Below, one piece after another: positions 12,211 through 24,464 of a stretch of DNA of 64,000 nucleotides. Positions within the stretch are counted from its first letter, which is position 1; each line of letters opens with the position of its first letter. Made by a program: the position numbers and the translations under genes. Origin of the DNA: Angiostrongylus vasorum (taxonomy: Eukaryota > Nematoda > Chromadorea > Rhabditida > Metastrongylidae); contig JADANN010000221.1 of the NCBI GenBank assembly GCA_018806985.1, forward strand, positions 1-64,000, in the 5' to 3' direction. A model generated the notes under the pieces. The model was not told the DNA's origin. It did not search any database and saw only the letters and a program-made list of their open reading frames with translations.

Positions 12211-12263
12211 GTCGACCAACAACACCAACAACAACGACGACAACAACGACAACGACAACGGAG
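12211..12263. repeat. CAA/CGA-rich simple repeat in PLE terminus
   Basis: accaacaacaacgacgacaa with further caacga units. Its inverted counterpart is at 10436-10472 (gtcgtcgtcgttgttgttgg). Both belong to the inverted terminal repeats of PLE copy 2. Confidence 0.7.
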
Positions 12264-12349
12264 ACCTATACCAACCTCGCATCAGCTAAAGAAGATCAGT
12301 TTATAAAATCATATAAATAAAAACTATAATCACCTGTGCCACCTGTCCT

Positions 12350-12850
12350 GTTGAACGGCGAGTGACTCAACCGGGCACCGGTAAATCTTCCATTCTTCCC
12401 TGACGCATCCAAGAGTAACACAGTGAGTTCTGCTCGCTCTAGAGACTTATTGAGCCTCAAATCTTTTTTCTAGGCTTTTCGTGAAGACCTCTAACCATCG
12501 GGTCGGTCGCCTTTCTCCAGTGCATTTAACAACCCGAGGAATCCAGTCACTAACGGCTCTTGTCCATCGGTTGTCGTTCATACGCATTACGTGTCCGGCC
12601 CACCTTACCTTCGCCTGTTTGGCGTACAGAACGGCATCTTTGATTTTTGAGCGTTGACGCAGGTCGTAGTTTCAGATCCCTTGCTTTACTTGCGTGCCAC
12701 GAGATACTCCTAGCATCGTCCGTTCGACAGCGTATTCAATAACGCTGAGTCATCTTGACCCTGCGTACACAGCGACCGTGTTTCAGAGGTATACGTTAAG
12801 GCGGTCGAAAAGGTGGGCACGAAGTCGGGTGTTCTTTGTTTCCTTCACTA
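12350..12850 (-). mobile_element. RTE 3'-end fragment
   Basis: Matches the 3' third of the RTE copy at 41.7-42.2 kb (aatcttccattcttccctg, ctaggcttttcgtgaaga, gaatccagtca, gtcgggtgttctttgtt), with scattered changes and stops. It abuts the outer end of PLE copy 2. Confidence 0.75.
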
Positions 12851-13635
12851 ACACAATATGACATCATTTCAACTGCACACAATATCTGAATGTGGAGGCG
12901 TAGTTGATTATGTTATTTTATTAACATTACCTTATAGATAATTCGTTTCAAATCCGGCTTTGCAATTCCGACGTCTAAAAATACTACTAATTTTACAGAT
13001 TACAAATTCGGAATTAGGGCCGTAATTGAACACGTAAGGTCGGAACTCACGTCCCAACATTCCGAACAGCAAAAATCTAACGGTCTAACAGCAAAATCAG
13101 GCAATCCCTACTTTCATTATCGTCGATGACTTTTCTTAGTTGAATTTTTCACGAGTCATTCCCATTTGTGTTTGTATGGTAATGGAACTGCGCTATAAAG
13201 AATTCCCGCTGTTGCTGAAGAGCGCGTTCATCAGAATCACCACTAGTCACTCATTTAATAATGTATTATTGTAAGTATGGAAGAAGAAGGAAACATGATA
13301 CCTCTGGCATTAATCAATACCACTGAGATATTCTGTCATAGCTCTTTTTCCTCTGTAATTTTTCCTCTGACGGGGGAAATGAATCCTTCAAAGAAGTCTT
13401 AGTTGCATATTTGCGTGGTAGTGTTCTTGGTAGCCAACTACGATTCGCAGCTGAAGTTACAAGATGGTGGAAATGTCGCTTGTCATATACAACTAAACGT
13501 TTTTTGTAGACACCAACTCTTCAAAGAATCATCGGAAGGACGTGTAATCACTCGATTTGAAAACCGGAACTTGTAACTTCGACGAAAGGAGGAAACTGAA
13601 AAAAATTCAACGCTAGTTTTTTGCACTACTTATAG

Positions 13636-13746
13636 GCAGTGGAGAAATGCAATGGAGAATGATGCGCGTCGATGTTATCAGCTTAACAAGTGCTTCTACA
13701 AGGAATTCGCAGAAATTGACATTATGACCATTTCGATGACCTTAAG
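13636..13746 (+). CDS. orphan coding-like exon, unknown gene
   Basis: The acceptor ctacttatag and the strong donor CTTAAG|gtaagt bracket 111 nt with one open frame: QWRNAMENDARRCYQLNKCF then YKEFAEIDIMTISMTLR. Both splice sites are close to nematode consensus, which is the main support. The sequence is not in any repeat recognised here. No neighbouring exon was identified, and it could be chance in AT-rich DNA. Confidence 0.35.
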
Positions 13747-13904
13747 GTAAGTTAGTTTCATTGCTAATATCAACTCCTTCAATTGCTAATACGAAATGAC
13801 GCTCAACATGAGACGACATCCTGTCTGCATCAAATCAAGCGATGCAAGATCGAGTCCGACGCACAACAGCACTCCCCAATTTCGATTGTTTCTGTGATGT
13901 ATTA

Positions 13905-14305
13905 ACTTACTTACATGGATACTTGGATGGACCGTCCTCACTGATTGTGCAGACTCCAGCATAATCTCCGTATTTCCTGAAATTTGCTTATTTAGCCATT
14001 GTTGTTCTTTGGAATCCCAAAATCAGCCTGGCCAAAGTCTACCCCAGGTCTTCACCACCACGAGCAGTTGCAGCCTTTGTGGATCACAGGAAGATTTGCC
14101 ACCGTGCAACTTTGATACCAGGACGATGGTGGACCCTCGTATTGGTTTACTCTTAGCTAAGCTTCCTGATGGAAACGGCAGACTCCTTCTCAGCTTGGAA
14201 GACCCTGCCGGGGAGACGAATCCCCCTACTTGTACATCGCAGTCCGACACCCAAGAACCTCCCAGCCACGATGTGGCGGTAAACCGTTCGGAGGATACCA
14301 CATTA
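13905..14305 (-). repeat. repeat A copy
   Basis: A dispersed repeat of about 400 bp. Oriented by its (AAGT)n tail, which here appears as taacttacttac at the left end. The body includes cctggccaaagtctacccca, tggatcacaggaagatttgc and ccctgccggggagacgaat. An open + frame across it is incidental. Confidence 0.65.
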
Positions 14306-14584
14306 GCACCCTGTAATAATTGTATTGATCAAAGTGGTCTTAGTTTCCTGTTTCTCAATTTTTTGAATAAAATCTGAATGAATTAGATGCTACATGAAGT
14401 TTTTATTTCTTCTTCTTGCCGTTTCCTACGTAGCTAACTTTCAACAATTTTCATATTTTGGCACGAGAGGTAAGCATGAAAATCGAAATGGAGAGATTTC
14501 TATTACGATATACTTTTTATCGTTATCGTCATCATTACTTTTTATTTCCTTTATATGACCCGTCTTCACGTTTACTGTGCAGAT

Positions 14585-15130
14585 TCCGGCAATTCTTACC
14601 TTCCATTAGTTTCATCGTATCCATAATCAATGAAGGTCTTCAAAGATGCTGAGATATTTGCAAAACTCGGGACCGCGGGTGTCTGCGGTGGGGGAACAAA
14701 CGCGCTACTGTTCTTTCCGGGAAGTTACGCGTTCACCACCACACCATGCAGGGTCCTTCGTTTCGCCTGTCTCTCAGCTAGTTCTTTTAATCTCTGGTTT
14801 TAGTAATCACCCGAACTAGCTGAGAGACAGGCGAAACGAAGGACCCGCATGGTGTGATGGTGAACGCATTGCTCCCGGAAAGGACAATAGCGCGTTCGTT
14901 ACCCACCATAGGCACCTGCGGTCCGGAGTTTTGCAAATATCTCAGCATCATTGAAGTTGTATTTCGCAATACACCCTGCCACTAAATAACGATAAAAATT
15001 ATATCGTAATTAAAAAAAAAGGCAGTAAATAAAAACGGTTAAGAAGGTCCTCAAACTTTGCGCGCATGGGTTCGACGGTTCATTGTGGACAGGCGTCTTC
15101 TTCATGAATGTCGTCAAATACTGGTGAGTC
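14585..15130. repeat. repeat E copy interrupted by SINE-C palindrome
   Basis: The left piece 14585-14644 (gcaattcttaccttccatta, gtttcatcgtatcc) and right piece 15043-15130 (gtcctcaaactttg, gtcttcttcatgaatgtcgt) become continuous, relative to 30965-31110, once the SINE pair is removed. Confidence 0.4.
14645..15042. repeat. SINE-C inverted pair (palindrome) with flanking duplication
   Basis: The left arm (14645-14785, -) and right arm (14815-14985, +) share about 145 bp of complementary sequence around a loop of about 30 bp. The right arm continues into the family tail (ggcagtaaataaaa). It is flanked by GAAGGTCTTCAAA (14632-14644) and GAAGGTCCTCAAA (15043-15055). Confidence 0.8.
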
Positions 15131-15584
15131 GTTTCTCCCTTTAGTCCTGAAATGACCGAGTTCCAAACATGACATTTTCCAAATTCCAGACCGCGGAGTA
15201 ATGAGCGGCTTTATAAGTCTCTGTCGAAGTCGGACCACCACAGTGCTCGTTATGAACGACATCACTACCGCTGCGCTACCTACACCCTGTCATGGTTATT
15301 GCTATAATTAATGCTGTACCTTTAGCTACAATACTTTGTTATAAATTCCAACATTCGGAATTTAACCAGGCGCTTCACCGTTTGTTATGAAATCGTTTTT
15401 ACTAAACAATCTTCAGCTTTACCGTCCCTTGAAAACCGGCCGTCGGCGTGCAGAACCATCCCCAGATACCTACTATATTTGTTTTTTTTTCAGCTACATT
15501 CCTATCTGCATTAGCAACGAAAACATTCTATTCCAGTTAATTGCTCCAGTGCTTAACTAACGACTTCCGATTGTATTATTCTTC

Positions 15585-16090
15585 TTGTGCAGACACGAGG
15601 TGTTATTTCACTCCTTTATGCCAATGAAGCTGACGTTTCGGAGGATTTCGCCTTCCTTAGAGTGTGCAAAGGTCAAGTTGACTGCAATCTACCCAGTTAA
15701 ACACCTACATAACCAAACGGAGGAAGTGCTAACCCAAGATTTCAGTCACTTTGAACACAGAAGAGCTTCTTTGCACACTCACAGCTGTGGGTCTTCTACT
15801 GAATATGTCACGTCGAGATCAACCGCACATGGTTCGTATGAAAGCGTAATATGGTTCTCACACAAAAAAAACACTACTAAGTACTGTGTGCTATCACGCG
15901 TGATTACGAACCATTTATCCTTGCAATTCATTTTCGGACTCTTGGAGTATATCCGGAATGCCTCGACAGTTTTACGCTCTGCTGTTTTCGATTCTTGTGC
16001 GAGGATCGCAACTTCTACTTCAAAATTTTGTCCACTATGTCTGCGTGTCCTATGCGCGCCTAGTGGAGTATTCGGTTTAAGCTCACCGAT
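15585..16090 (-). mobile_element. PLE 3'-end fragment (endonuclease tail)
   Basis: The - strand carries the end of the GIY-YIG gene (LGAHRTRRHSGQ-like and LEAF..NSRNP-like segments about 15930-16080), the 3' tail and a hammerhead-like motif at 15626-15665. It is truncated at about 16090, where repeat A begins. The long open + frame over this stretch is antisense. Confidence 0.7.
15626..15665 (-). ncRNA. hammerhead-like motif, one core change
   Basis: The - strand reads CTAAGGA-AGGCGAAATCCTCC-GAAAC-GTC-AGC. G5 of the CUGANGA box is A, so it is probably inactive even if the family is ribozymic. Confidence 0.4.
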
Positions 16091-16104
16091 TTAAGACTGT
16101 TGCT

Positions 16105-16515
16105 TGCATTCTCTCCCAACGGTTTACCGCCTCATTGCGGCTGGGAGGTGTTCCTGGGTGTTGGGCTGCAAAGTACAACGGGGGGCATTCGTCTCCCCGG
16201 CAGGGTCTCGCAAGCTAAGAAGGAGTCCGGTTTTTCCATCAGGAAGCCCTAGCTAAGAGTAAACCAATACCAGGATCCCCTGCCGCCCTGATATCAAACT
16301 AGTCGTATGGTGGCAAATCTCTCTCTGATCCACAAGGGATGCGACTGCTTGTGGTTGTGACTATCTGGGGGCAGACTTTGGCTAGGTTGACCTCGCGGCT
16401 CCTGGGAAACACAGTAGCTTAACCAGCAAAACTCCGAAAAATGGAGATTATGCAGGGTCCCGCACAACCAGTGAGGACAAGCCGTTCAAGTATCCAAGTA
16501 AGTAAGTAAGATCAT
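16105..16515 (+). repeat. repeat A copy with (AAGT)n tail
   Basis: Begins acggtttaccgcctcattgc and ends caagtatccaagtaagtaag. It truncates the PLE fragment to its left and is followed at once by a SINE-B tail. Confidence 0.65.
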
Positions 16516-16620
16516 GCATTCAATTGCCCGTAACGATGCTTGATGAAGTCGGAGGCACGGCTCACGCAGGGCTTAATCAGCATCAAAAAGCTTTACGTTT
16601 TACCTCCTTTAAAGATACCT
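16515..16620 (+). repeat. SINE-B 3' fragment
   Basis: catgcattcaattgcccgta, gatgcttgatgaagtcgga and gcagggcttaatcag match the family tail. It follows the (AAGT)n end of a repeat A copy directly. Confidence 0.5.
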
Positions 16621-19600
16621 TGATTCAGAAATTATAATAAATTCGCCATTGCATGAATGTCGGGATTAAAAATAACGAGGAAATTCGGTGGAGTAGAATG
16701 AAGGGACTTTTAGTTCATTTTGTCCCACTTAGACACCTATGTTTGCCATAAATTCTGCAGCCTGTGATCTATCTTGTCGGTTATTCGCGTAAATCATGTA
16801 ACTTAATACCTTTCAGCAATAATCTTAGTCGAAACCTGGTAAACCTCTGACGAATTCCCAAAAACTGGTGACCAACTGTGGTGATTCCGTTGAATCGTCA
16901 TTGCTCTCTGGAGCTACGAAAAAGGAGAAGTATATGCTGCGACTATTCATCGGGGTCACCACTGAACCCATGCACAAATCCCATGCTTTCATGAGTGGTG
17001 ATTATAAGGTAACGAAATGGATGAAATATTTGCTTGGACTAGCACTACGACCGATCTCAGCGAAACGCCATTATGGCGATGTATCGCGTTAAGATATTAA
17101 GCACATCGAATTTTATAACTTTATCATCCTCCAACTGCTTACAACAATGCAAAATCTCTTCCTTGGTTTTAATTCTACATGGCCGCCATTTCCTTGTCAT
17201 TAGTCTCATTTGGGACAAAATACATTTCCAAACGACATGAGGCATGAGACGGTACTAGTTATCCAATTCAGACTTGTTTTTACAGTTGACTAAACCGGTG
17301 GATTTAAGCTCATCTCCATTATGGCACCGTAATTCTACGATTAATCGTTTTATTGTAGATGGAAATTCGCTGTCAATATGTTTGCTCTGCAAATTTAGAC
17401 TTGAAAATCACTGTTTCGTCGGCAAATAAGGGAACCTAGAATTGCTTTGCCGGAATACTTAATTTACTGCGATGCTGGATTTCTGCCACTACCCATACCA
17501 CCAGGGTATTTGCTCCATTCTCGGATTATGGATTGCACTGATGTCATCAGGACAAACCGAGGTCTGTATATCCATAAGTACAGCATTCTGAACACTCAAA
17601 GCAATTCCTCTTGGACTTACCAACCAGACTTTATTCCCTGATTTAAGGTCAGTCTGACTGCTGGCTTGTTAAGTAAGCCAAGTAAACTTGCTGTCAGTAA
17701 GTGTAAATTCCTTTCCTTTGAAGCAACAGTTATTACTAAGTCAGTAATACTGCACTTTCCACACGTTCACGTTAGCAAATGTTTTTTAAATTCACTATAA
17801 GTTCTCGATAATGAAGTTTTGTCTCCCCTGCTCCCGATCTCACCTTTTCCTCTTGCTGTTTTTTTCATGACTCTATCAAAAAATAATAATAATAATAAGT
17901 GTTTTGTGCAATTGCTAAGAAGAGTGAGAGAAGAGCACTCCGGCATACCGAACAAAAACGTCTTATGGACTCACGAATCATGAAAATGGCTACCTTTTAC
18001 GCCACCTTCAGTTGCTTTTCGTTTCCTGGAATCACAACCCATTCCACAATTATCTTTCACAACATGCACCTATCTAGGCGATTTCTACTACAGTCAGATC
18101 CATTTCTCCCTAATTCCTTCCTTTTTTCAAACGGCTCCGCGTTGGAAGCCGATTCCTCGATAGAAGCTTGCGACATATTTGGCGCAGCATAAGAGTAATT
18201 CGAAAAACCGCTTGTAGTCATGAGTAAAATCTCAGTTCTTCGTCACACACAACTTGCCCTTTCTTTCATGCTCGATAGCCAAAGTTCTTTCAAAATTAGT
18301 TTGAGACTAAATCTACCTTATAAGTGCGTTATTGAATATCCTCGGTGCGCTATACTATCATTACAGAGATATCATGAAGCGATCGTCTGTTGTTTTTAAG
18401 AATAAATTTTATCTTCGTGGTAACCATTGCTTCCTCACTAGATGGCTATTTGCCGCCTTGCTACTAGGTTTCATGCAAAACAACGCAAGTCTTGTCATAA
18501 GTTTACTCTTAGCTAGTCTGTAAATCCAAAACCTGAGCTTTTTAATGGTAGTTGTCTTTCCAGGAAAATCTTGGGCTCCCTTTCTGGGCACAGCGGCTTG
18601 GGACTTGAAGATACCTCAAGGTTTAGTTGAGGTAGTAAACCATTTCATCTAGATAATTTCGTATTTTAGACATTCCACCACATTTGCTAGCATGTTGCTT
18701 TTCATTTTCCAGTGGTATTACCATTGTGAAGGCTGTCATGAATATGGAAGTACATTTGTAATAATGAACATGGTGAAATTACTAATTAGAACAAATTTAA
18801 CCACTTAGGAAACCAAAAGAACGTATCTATGTCAGTGCTACTACTGACGTTTCCGTTCGTGCTAGATTTCTATGTCATTTCCAAGCTGAAAAAAAAGCAA
18901 TCACATTAAAAATAGTTGATAAATAAATACTATCCTTCCTTAGTATGGATAGATCCTTAAATTCATTGCATTCGACCACAGACATTCTGTGATTACCTCT
19001 AATCTTTTAACATAACCAAAAAGGTAGAAATGTAACGTAGTGTAGTACTATCATGCCCCAATCTTTGTCGCTGAGCTGAAATTGCTGCTCGTCATCCAAG
19101 AAATCTATGCGCAAGGTGAGAAACCTCACTCGGATTTATAAGGGTTGATGCATCCCTTTGGTGACGACCTGAAAGAATCGTACCACGACCACTATACGAT
19201 CCTAGAAAAAAAGTTGCTGCCAAGCTGACAAAATAGTACCCAAGCGCAAATTTAAATTTTCTACAATTCCTTGTGAGAAATAGCATCTAGTAAGAAACTA
19301 AGCAGCTAAATAAGCTAGGGTGACCACAACTTTTTTGCCGATGCTCATTCGTGATAACGACAATTTTTTGCGGCGTGCAATATTAGCCAGGTATATCTTC
19401 TATGCAACATTTCCGTTGTTTTTTCTCTAGAAGTCCTATCTCGTCGGAAGGCAAACAGCGCATAGTTCAGGCAGAATCAGACTCAGAGCTCATTTGCAGT
19501 GTTTATCTACACAATGGCTAGGCTTTTCACACGCTACCTTTCCAAACACAAGGTTCGAAACCGGTGGGAAACTAGAAACAGGAGTTGTTAGTGACTGAAT

Positions 19601-20214
19601 CTCATGGCATATAGCGATCACAACAAGAAGACCATCAATCCAGTGGTCCAGTATTCTAGAAAAAATATTACCATCAGTGTGTCTCTCGAACGGCAAAAAA
19701 TTTCTGCACACTTCTAGTGCACCGCACGTACGAGTGGAAACTGACATTTATCCGAGTCACTCGACGGCCAGTGAGTGGGAAGATAGCAGAGGTGATGATA
19801 AAACGATTAACACTTTATTCTGGTTTGTGCACTATTCGTATTTGCTAGAGCACGAGTAATTTAGTAAAATCAGTAAACCTCTCCATGAAAAACCACCTTT
19901 TCGCTTTTATAAAGTAGAGGTGCTCTATTCACTGCGAAAAGTGAACTACCATCAGAATAATACATATCTCGTTGCAGAAAACTCTGAGTGAATTCAAAGC
20001 TTTAAGTAAATGAAAGGCACGCATGCGAGCTGCATAAGCTAGCTCCTCCCGCCGTCCTATTGATCTTTCCCGGTATCCTTAGTTTTCTGCTCGTTCTTTC
20101 TTCTTTCGTAAAAAAAAGCCGTTATATATGTGCCACTCAGTGTGCTACAATGCACCACACTTTGCCCCATTTGCCAATACATTCGCCATGTCACCTCCTG
20201 CTGCGATTCTTTAA
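16621..20214. other. no supported gene
   Basis: Short frames only. 17057-17245 (-) has a faint resemblance to the PLE RT motif B surroundings (VVWKCILSQMRLMTRKW), too weak to call. Confidence 0.45.
17878..17899. repeat. (AAT)n microsatellite
   Basis: aaaataataataataataag, about six trinucleotide units. Confidence 0.6.
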
Positions 20215-20350
20215 AAATTTATAGTGAAGAAGGCAATACTGCCGAAACGTCAGCTACTGTTGTATTGTATTGTGTTTTTTCTATGGAAGTAAATGTATGC
20301 TGTTTAACAACCTCGCGATTGCTGAACAAGAAAACGACACATTCATGTAA
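20215..20350 (+). mobile_element. PLE 3'-terminal fragment
   Basis: Nearly the same sequence occurs at 45815-45935 at the end of a PLE with endonuclease. It starts at a hammerhead-like motif (gaagaaggc...gccgaaacgtcagc) and runs into gctgaacaagaaaacgac. There is no coding sequence; this is a solo terminus. Confidence 0.65.
20219..20256 (+). ncRNA. hammerhead-like motif, degraded
   Basis: TGAAGA-AGGCAATACTGCC-GAAAC-GTC-AGC, with the first C of the CUGANGA box lost. Stem II GGCA/TGCC is a compensated variant of the GGCG/CGCC seen elsewhere. Confidence 0.4.
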
Positions 20351-20689
20351 AAATTTATACTTGATTTTTTATTGTTTTCTATTGATGGGACTATTTTCAT
20401 GCTTGTCAACGGGTATCATAAGAATTTTATTCATTTTCGCTGTTGGTGTCCTATTTGCTATCTGATTGTCCAAAGCTCATGTCTATACCCCTCATTTTAT
20501 TTATCCATGGTGTCAGTATATAATGGACATCTATCAACTTCCGACCTTTTTTCCGCTGACTTTCAATATTCTGTATCTGAAAGTGTTGTCCGCAGGCTAC
20601 CATCGTCACTTCTGTTCACTCTACATTCCATACTAAAAGCATTGAGGCGCATGTAGAACAGTGCTTTAAGGTACCTGCAGCACACATTA

Positions 20690-20890
20690 GATCAGTCGCT
20701 GGTTTGATGCCTTACCCAGGGTTGACTAAACGTACTGTCTCTCCGAGGTCGACAGATTATTACGAGGCTTGTCTGGGAGCATAGCAATACTGACTTGACA
20801 CATCGGTAGGCCATCGCAAGCCACTGTATAATCTAGATATACCTTCATCCACCTAGACGATGGTTAGTGAAGTCCCGTGTCTTTCAAGGA
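20690..20890 (+). repeat. SINE-B body fragment, diverged
   Basis: gacttgacacatcggtaggc, gcttgtctgggagcatagca and gtataatctagatat match the family body. The tRNA-like head is missing. Confidence 0.5.
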
Positions 20891-21374
20891 TTTATCGAAG
20901 TCAAACGCTTCGTCTTTTTTTTATGAATGAAAACGTCTCATTTCCAAGGTATTTGCCATTCGTACTTTTTCCTTTATTAAACTTTTTAAAAAGCATGTAG
21001 TAATGGAATTTCTTTAAGCTCGTGGTTATTTGAAATTGTCATTGGTTAGAAGATAAAGTAGTGATAACATTTGTATGAACAACGGTAAATACTGTAAGCA
21101 CATGAACGCTGGCAGACCAGACAATAAGAGCTGTCACCGAAGTAAAAATATTACGACTTAACAAATAGCTAGTAAACTGAAATGAGGTTCCATAATTTTC
21201 AAAGCTGACTATCATTTGGTCTCGGCAGGACTGACCAATACTTTCTTAGTTAAGTAGGCTAAAACGAGGCTAAAGAGTTTTATTCATTTCTAACGTCAAA
21301 TTCGCCATGACGAATTGTTTTCCCCCAATCAACGTTGCACTGTGCGTTCATTAACTCATCCTTGATCCCATCAC

Positions 21375-21560
21375 CTATCACCTATCATCCCGATGATGGT
21401 CAGCAGACTCAAGCGGGCACCAGTAGACCTTCCACTTCTTCCTATCCTGTGGAAGAGAGCCCAAGAGATCATACTAACTCTAAGGACTCGTTGAGCATCA
21501 TATCTTTCTTCTAAGGCTTTCGCGAAGAACTCTGACCATGGGGTCGGTGCTCTTCCTCCT
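21375..21560 (-). mobile_element. RTE 3'-terminal fragment
   Basis: Shares gaccttccacttcttcctat, aggactcgttgagcatcata and ggctttcgcgaagaact with the 3' ends of the other two RTE copies. About 185 bp survive. Confidence 0.65.
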
Positions 21561-24464
21561 TGGTTCTGCACCCCATTAATATTTCTAAACGTTTGGCTGC
21601 ACACGTCCGAGTTTGAATTCGTAGAATTAAATTTATCGGGATTGCTGCTTTGACATATAAAATTTTGGCCTTTAAAACTTGCCAAAAGCACGATTTATGT
21701 TATGATCCAGTTGTACGAGCGAAGATGCATGAAACGAGCTTTGCAATGACATTTAATAATACAGCATTCGAAAAAAAAGAACTGTAGGAAAAAGAAAGAA
21801 GGAACAGAAAGGAAAAAAAAGAAGAAACACGAGATAAATGGAATTGCGAGCTGGACATTAATTTCCGCACAACCTAGTAGTAACACATATTTTTTCATTG
21901 CCAAGATTAATTATAAGTTGGAAGCTGTTACAGCATCTCAGTTCATGATTTACTTTTTTAATCGCATTGTTGCAAGACGCGTGAATACACTTTTCCTAGG
22001 GAAACCATGTATACATTAAATTCGGTTGTTACTGGCTGTTTAATCCAAAAATATTCGTAGCAACTGAAAGAGCCCCAATTACTTTCTTGTTTAAATAACT
22101 ATATGATGCATTCTCAAATATTGTGCGGGCCGTAGCAATTCTTCTGCTCATTTCATTGTCGTGCAACTCTCATCAGTGAAGTTGTTCCAGTTAGCATGCG
22201 TGTTGTGTTGAGATGTAGCTTAAGTATCCATCGCCTTCTCTCCTCATCCACATATTGGACGCTGGTTGAGAGTTGTCTTTCCAAGAATGCTGAGGTAACT
22301 TCCACGGCTAGCGATTACATATGCTTACGAGCAGAACAACTATTTCCCACTCAATGTGGTTAGTTCTATGGGATTAGATAACACCGGTTATTTCCCTATT
22401 TCTATACCACGTACTCAGTTCTTTTTCTGTCTTTTTGGTTCCGTCATTTATTACTTCCTATAATTAAATGCGCCTAGCTTCGTAGAATACATAATCCGAG
22501 AAGAATGAAAAATAGGAAACGGATAGGAAATGGTAAATGTCTTGACTTCAGTATTACTTTTGTTCGAGAGGAAATGGGCACTGAATTTGTAATTAGAATA
22601 GGAGATGTAACGTTGATGTATTTGCCAACAAGATCTTTACTAACATGCCTTTAAGTAATTTAAATTCTTCTCTTTCGTAAATACCCGACAGTTCGAGTTG
22701 CATATGTACCACCTTACTTGAAATACAGTAATGAAGTCAATAAGGAAGTAATCTTCTAATGATATGATTCAGTTATAAGCTTCGTTTTGTTCAATTGATT
22801 ACATGGCTTTCACTTATTTCACCGTTTGGTAATAGAACGACATTCGTTGAAGTAGCAGTGCTACGAATATGTTCAATTCTTGGCGCATGTATTATGATGA
22901 ACTAAATCTTGTAAAACGGAGGCAGTGAGCCAGCAGCGCTGCGTATCACTATTTCTTGAGCACGACTTCCCTCTGCTAGTCCTCAGCTCTCCCTGGGGAT
23001 TCCCCGCAGCACTTCATTCCACGGTGGAAGCTACTTGGTTTCAGCTAATTTATCGTTAATAGCTACTACTGTGTTATATCTTTATGAAAAAAAGATGCGA
23101 TTCTTCATGCACTTGGTGATGAAATTTGCGCCGAAGTCTCGTGCCATTAAATTACAGATAATTCACGACGGCTAAATAGTTGTTTGCTTCTTCGAAGCGG
23201 ATTCGATGAAGGGTCCATATCCAATCATCGTCGTCCTTTTAACACTGAAAGGTCTATCGTCATTGGGAGTTGAGCACTTCGTTGAGATGATTGTTCCACC
23301 AGGTACACTCTTCAGTTGAGAAACCTTTAATAGTTTATGGATCTTATACTTGAGGAAAAGAGTCAAGTACTTTATTATTTTTCCTTGGAATCAGTATCGT
23401 TGAATAATGGACAATCTCTAATGTTCAATTGTGTCCTTTATTCCACTTTTAATAACCGCATTCACCACCATCTTAGGAATGCTAGTACCATGCTGAAGTA
23501 GTTGCTAGTATCAAACTGCCTACCCTCTTTATACAAGAATTGTGGACTTGTGGTATGGGTGAATAGTCGTCATATTATTTTGAATATTGTGAGCTTATGC
23601 TTGGTCCTTTTTATAATTGCACATGAAGACATAAGTGCGTTTATGTGTCCTACCTTCTACATCTTAAGCGCTCAATGACAAGCACATCAACTTCTACTTT
23701 AACGTCTTTTGATGGATAGTTTTCCTCACTATAAAAAAGCACCGTTTAGCTATCGAAGTTTTTCTTATACCTTCTGATCTCTTTCTTAATAATCTCAAAT
23801 TGCATCATCAGGTCTTCAGTGTCGACTTCATATGTTAACAAGAATTCAATTTAACTACATACTGTCGCCGTAATCCTTTCAGATATCGCAGGCTGAGCGG
23901 CATCAGATATCCTCTTACCTTGTTCGTATTTATCCCCACCGATTCAGTGTTGTTTTGACATCAAGGCGATGATGCCCTTTGTATCTACAGCTGTTGGTAA
24001 AACTGATATCACAGTTAGACGTCCTTCTACTGAGCCAATGACTTGGCACATCTGCAACTACCTCATTAAGCTCTCTTTTACTAGACTAGACTTTTTTTGT
24101 TGTTGAACGCGATCCGGAACTGCCTCTCACATTTTTTTGCTGCTGTTTAACCTCTTTTCTTCGCATCATAAGGAGTGGCTGGAGCAAATGGATGCTAATA
24201 GGCCATTCAAAAAGAGTGGAACTACCAGGAAAAAAGCATAACAAGGCTAACCGGAAAAACAAGGTCGAATTAGTGAAAACAGAATCGATTTTGAAAAGTT
24301 CTTTAGTCGTACTTGTGAAAATATCCTTCAAGTCCTCCAGTTCCTTCTACTTAAAAATTACGCGAAATCTTGTAGTTTCGTTGAACAAAATCTATTGAAG
24401 AGTGAGAAAATATGTCGCAACAAATTTGAAGTGTATCAGAAATAAAATATAGATAGAACTTCAG
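21561..24464. other. no supported gene
   Basis: AT-rich, with no convincing exon, repeat or RNA. Confidence 0.5.

Larger units (their letters stand above)
10365..12320 (-). mobile_element. Penelope-like retroelement copy 2, internally deleted
   Basis: The RT amino half (11460-12092) and GIY-YIG (10722-11060) lie in order on the - strand. RT motifs B and C between them are missing or scrambled; only an SGKYFVQIRGLAM-like remnant can be read near 11390. Both ends carry a related segment of about 105 bp in opposite orientation (10365-10475 and 12208-12320), each with a CAA/CGA-rich simple repeat. A well-preserved hammerhead-like motif lies at 10474-10512. The element is non-functional. Confidence 0.82.

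Noticed and set aside
14009..14377. A 122-codon + frame rich in Ser/Thr/Pro
   Set aside because: It lies within repeat A, and the other copies do not keep the frame open.
15585..16094. A 169-codon open + frame
   Set aside because: It is antisense to a PLE endonuclease tail and hammerhead-like region; the - strand reading explains the sequence.
16868..17245. PLE RT remnant
   Set aside because: Only a short VVWKCILSQM-like resemblance to the motif B region; neighbouring sequence does not follow the PLE order.
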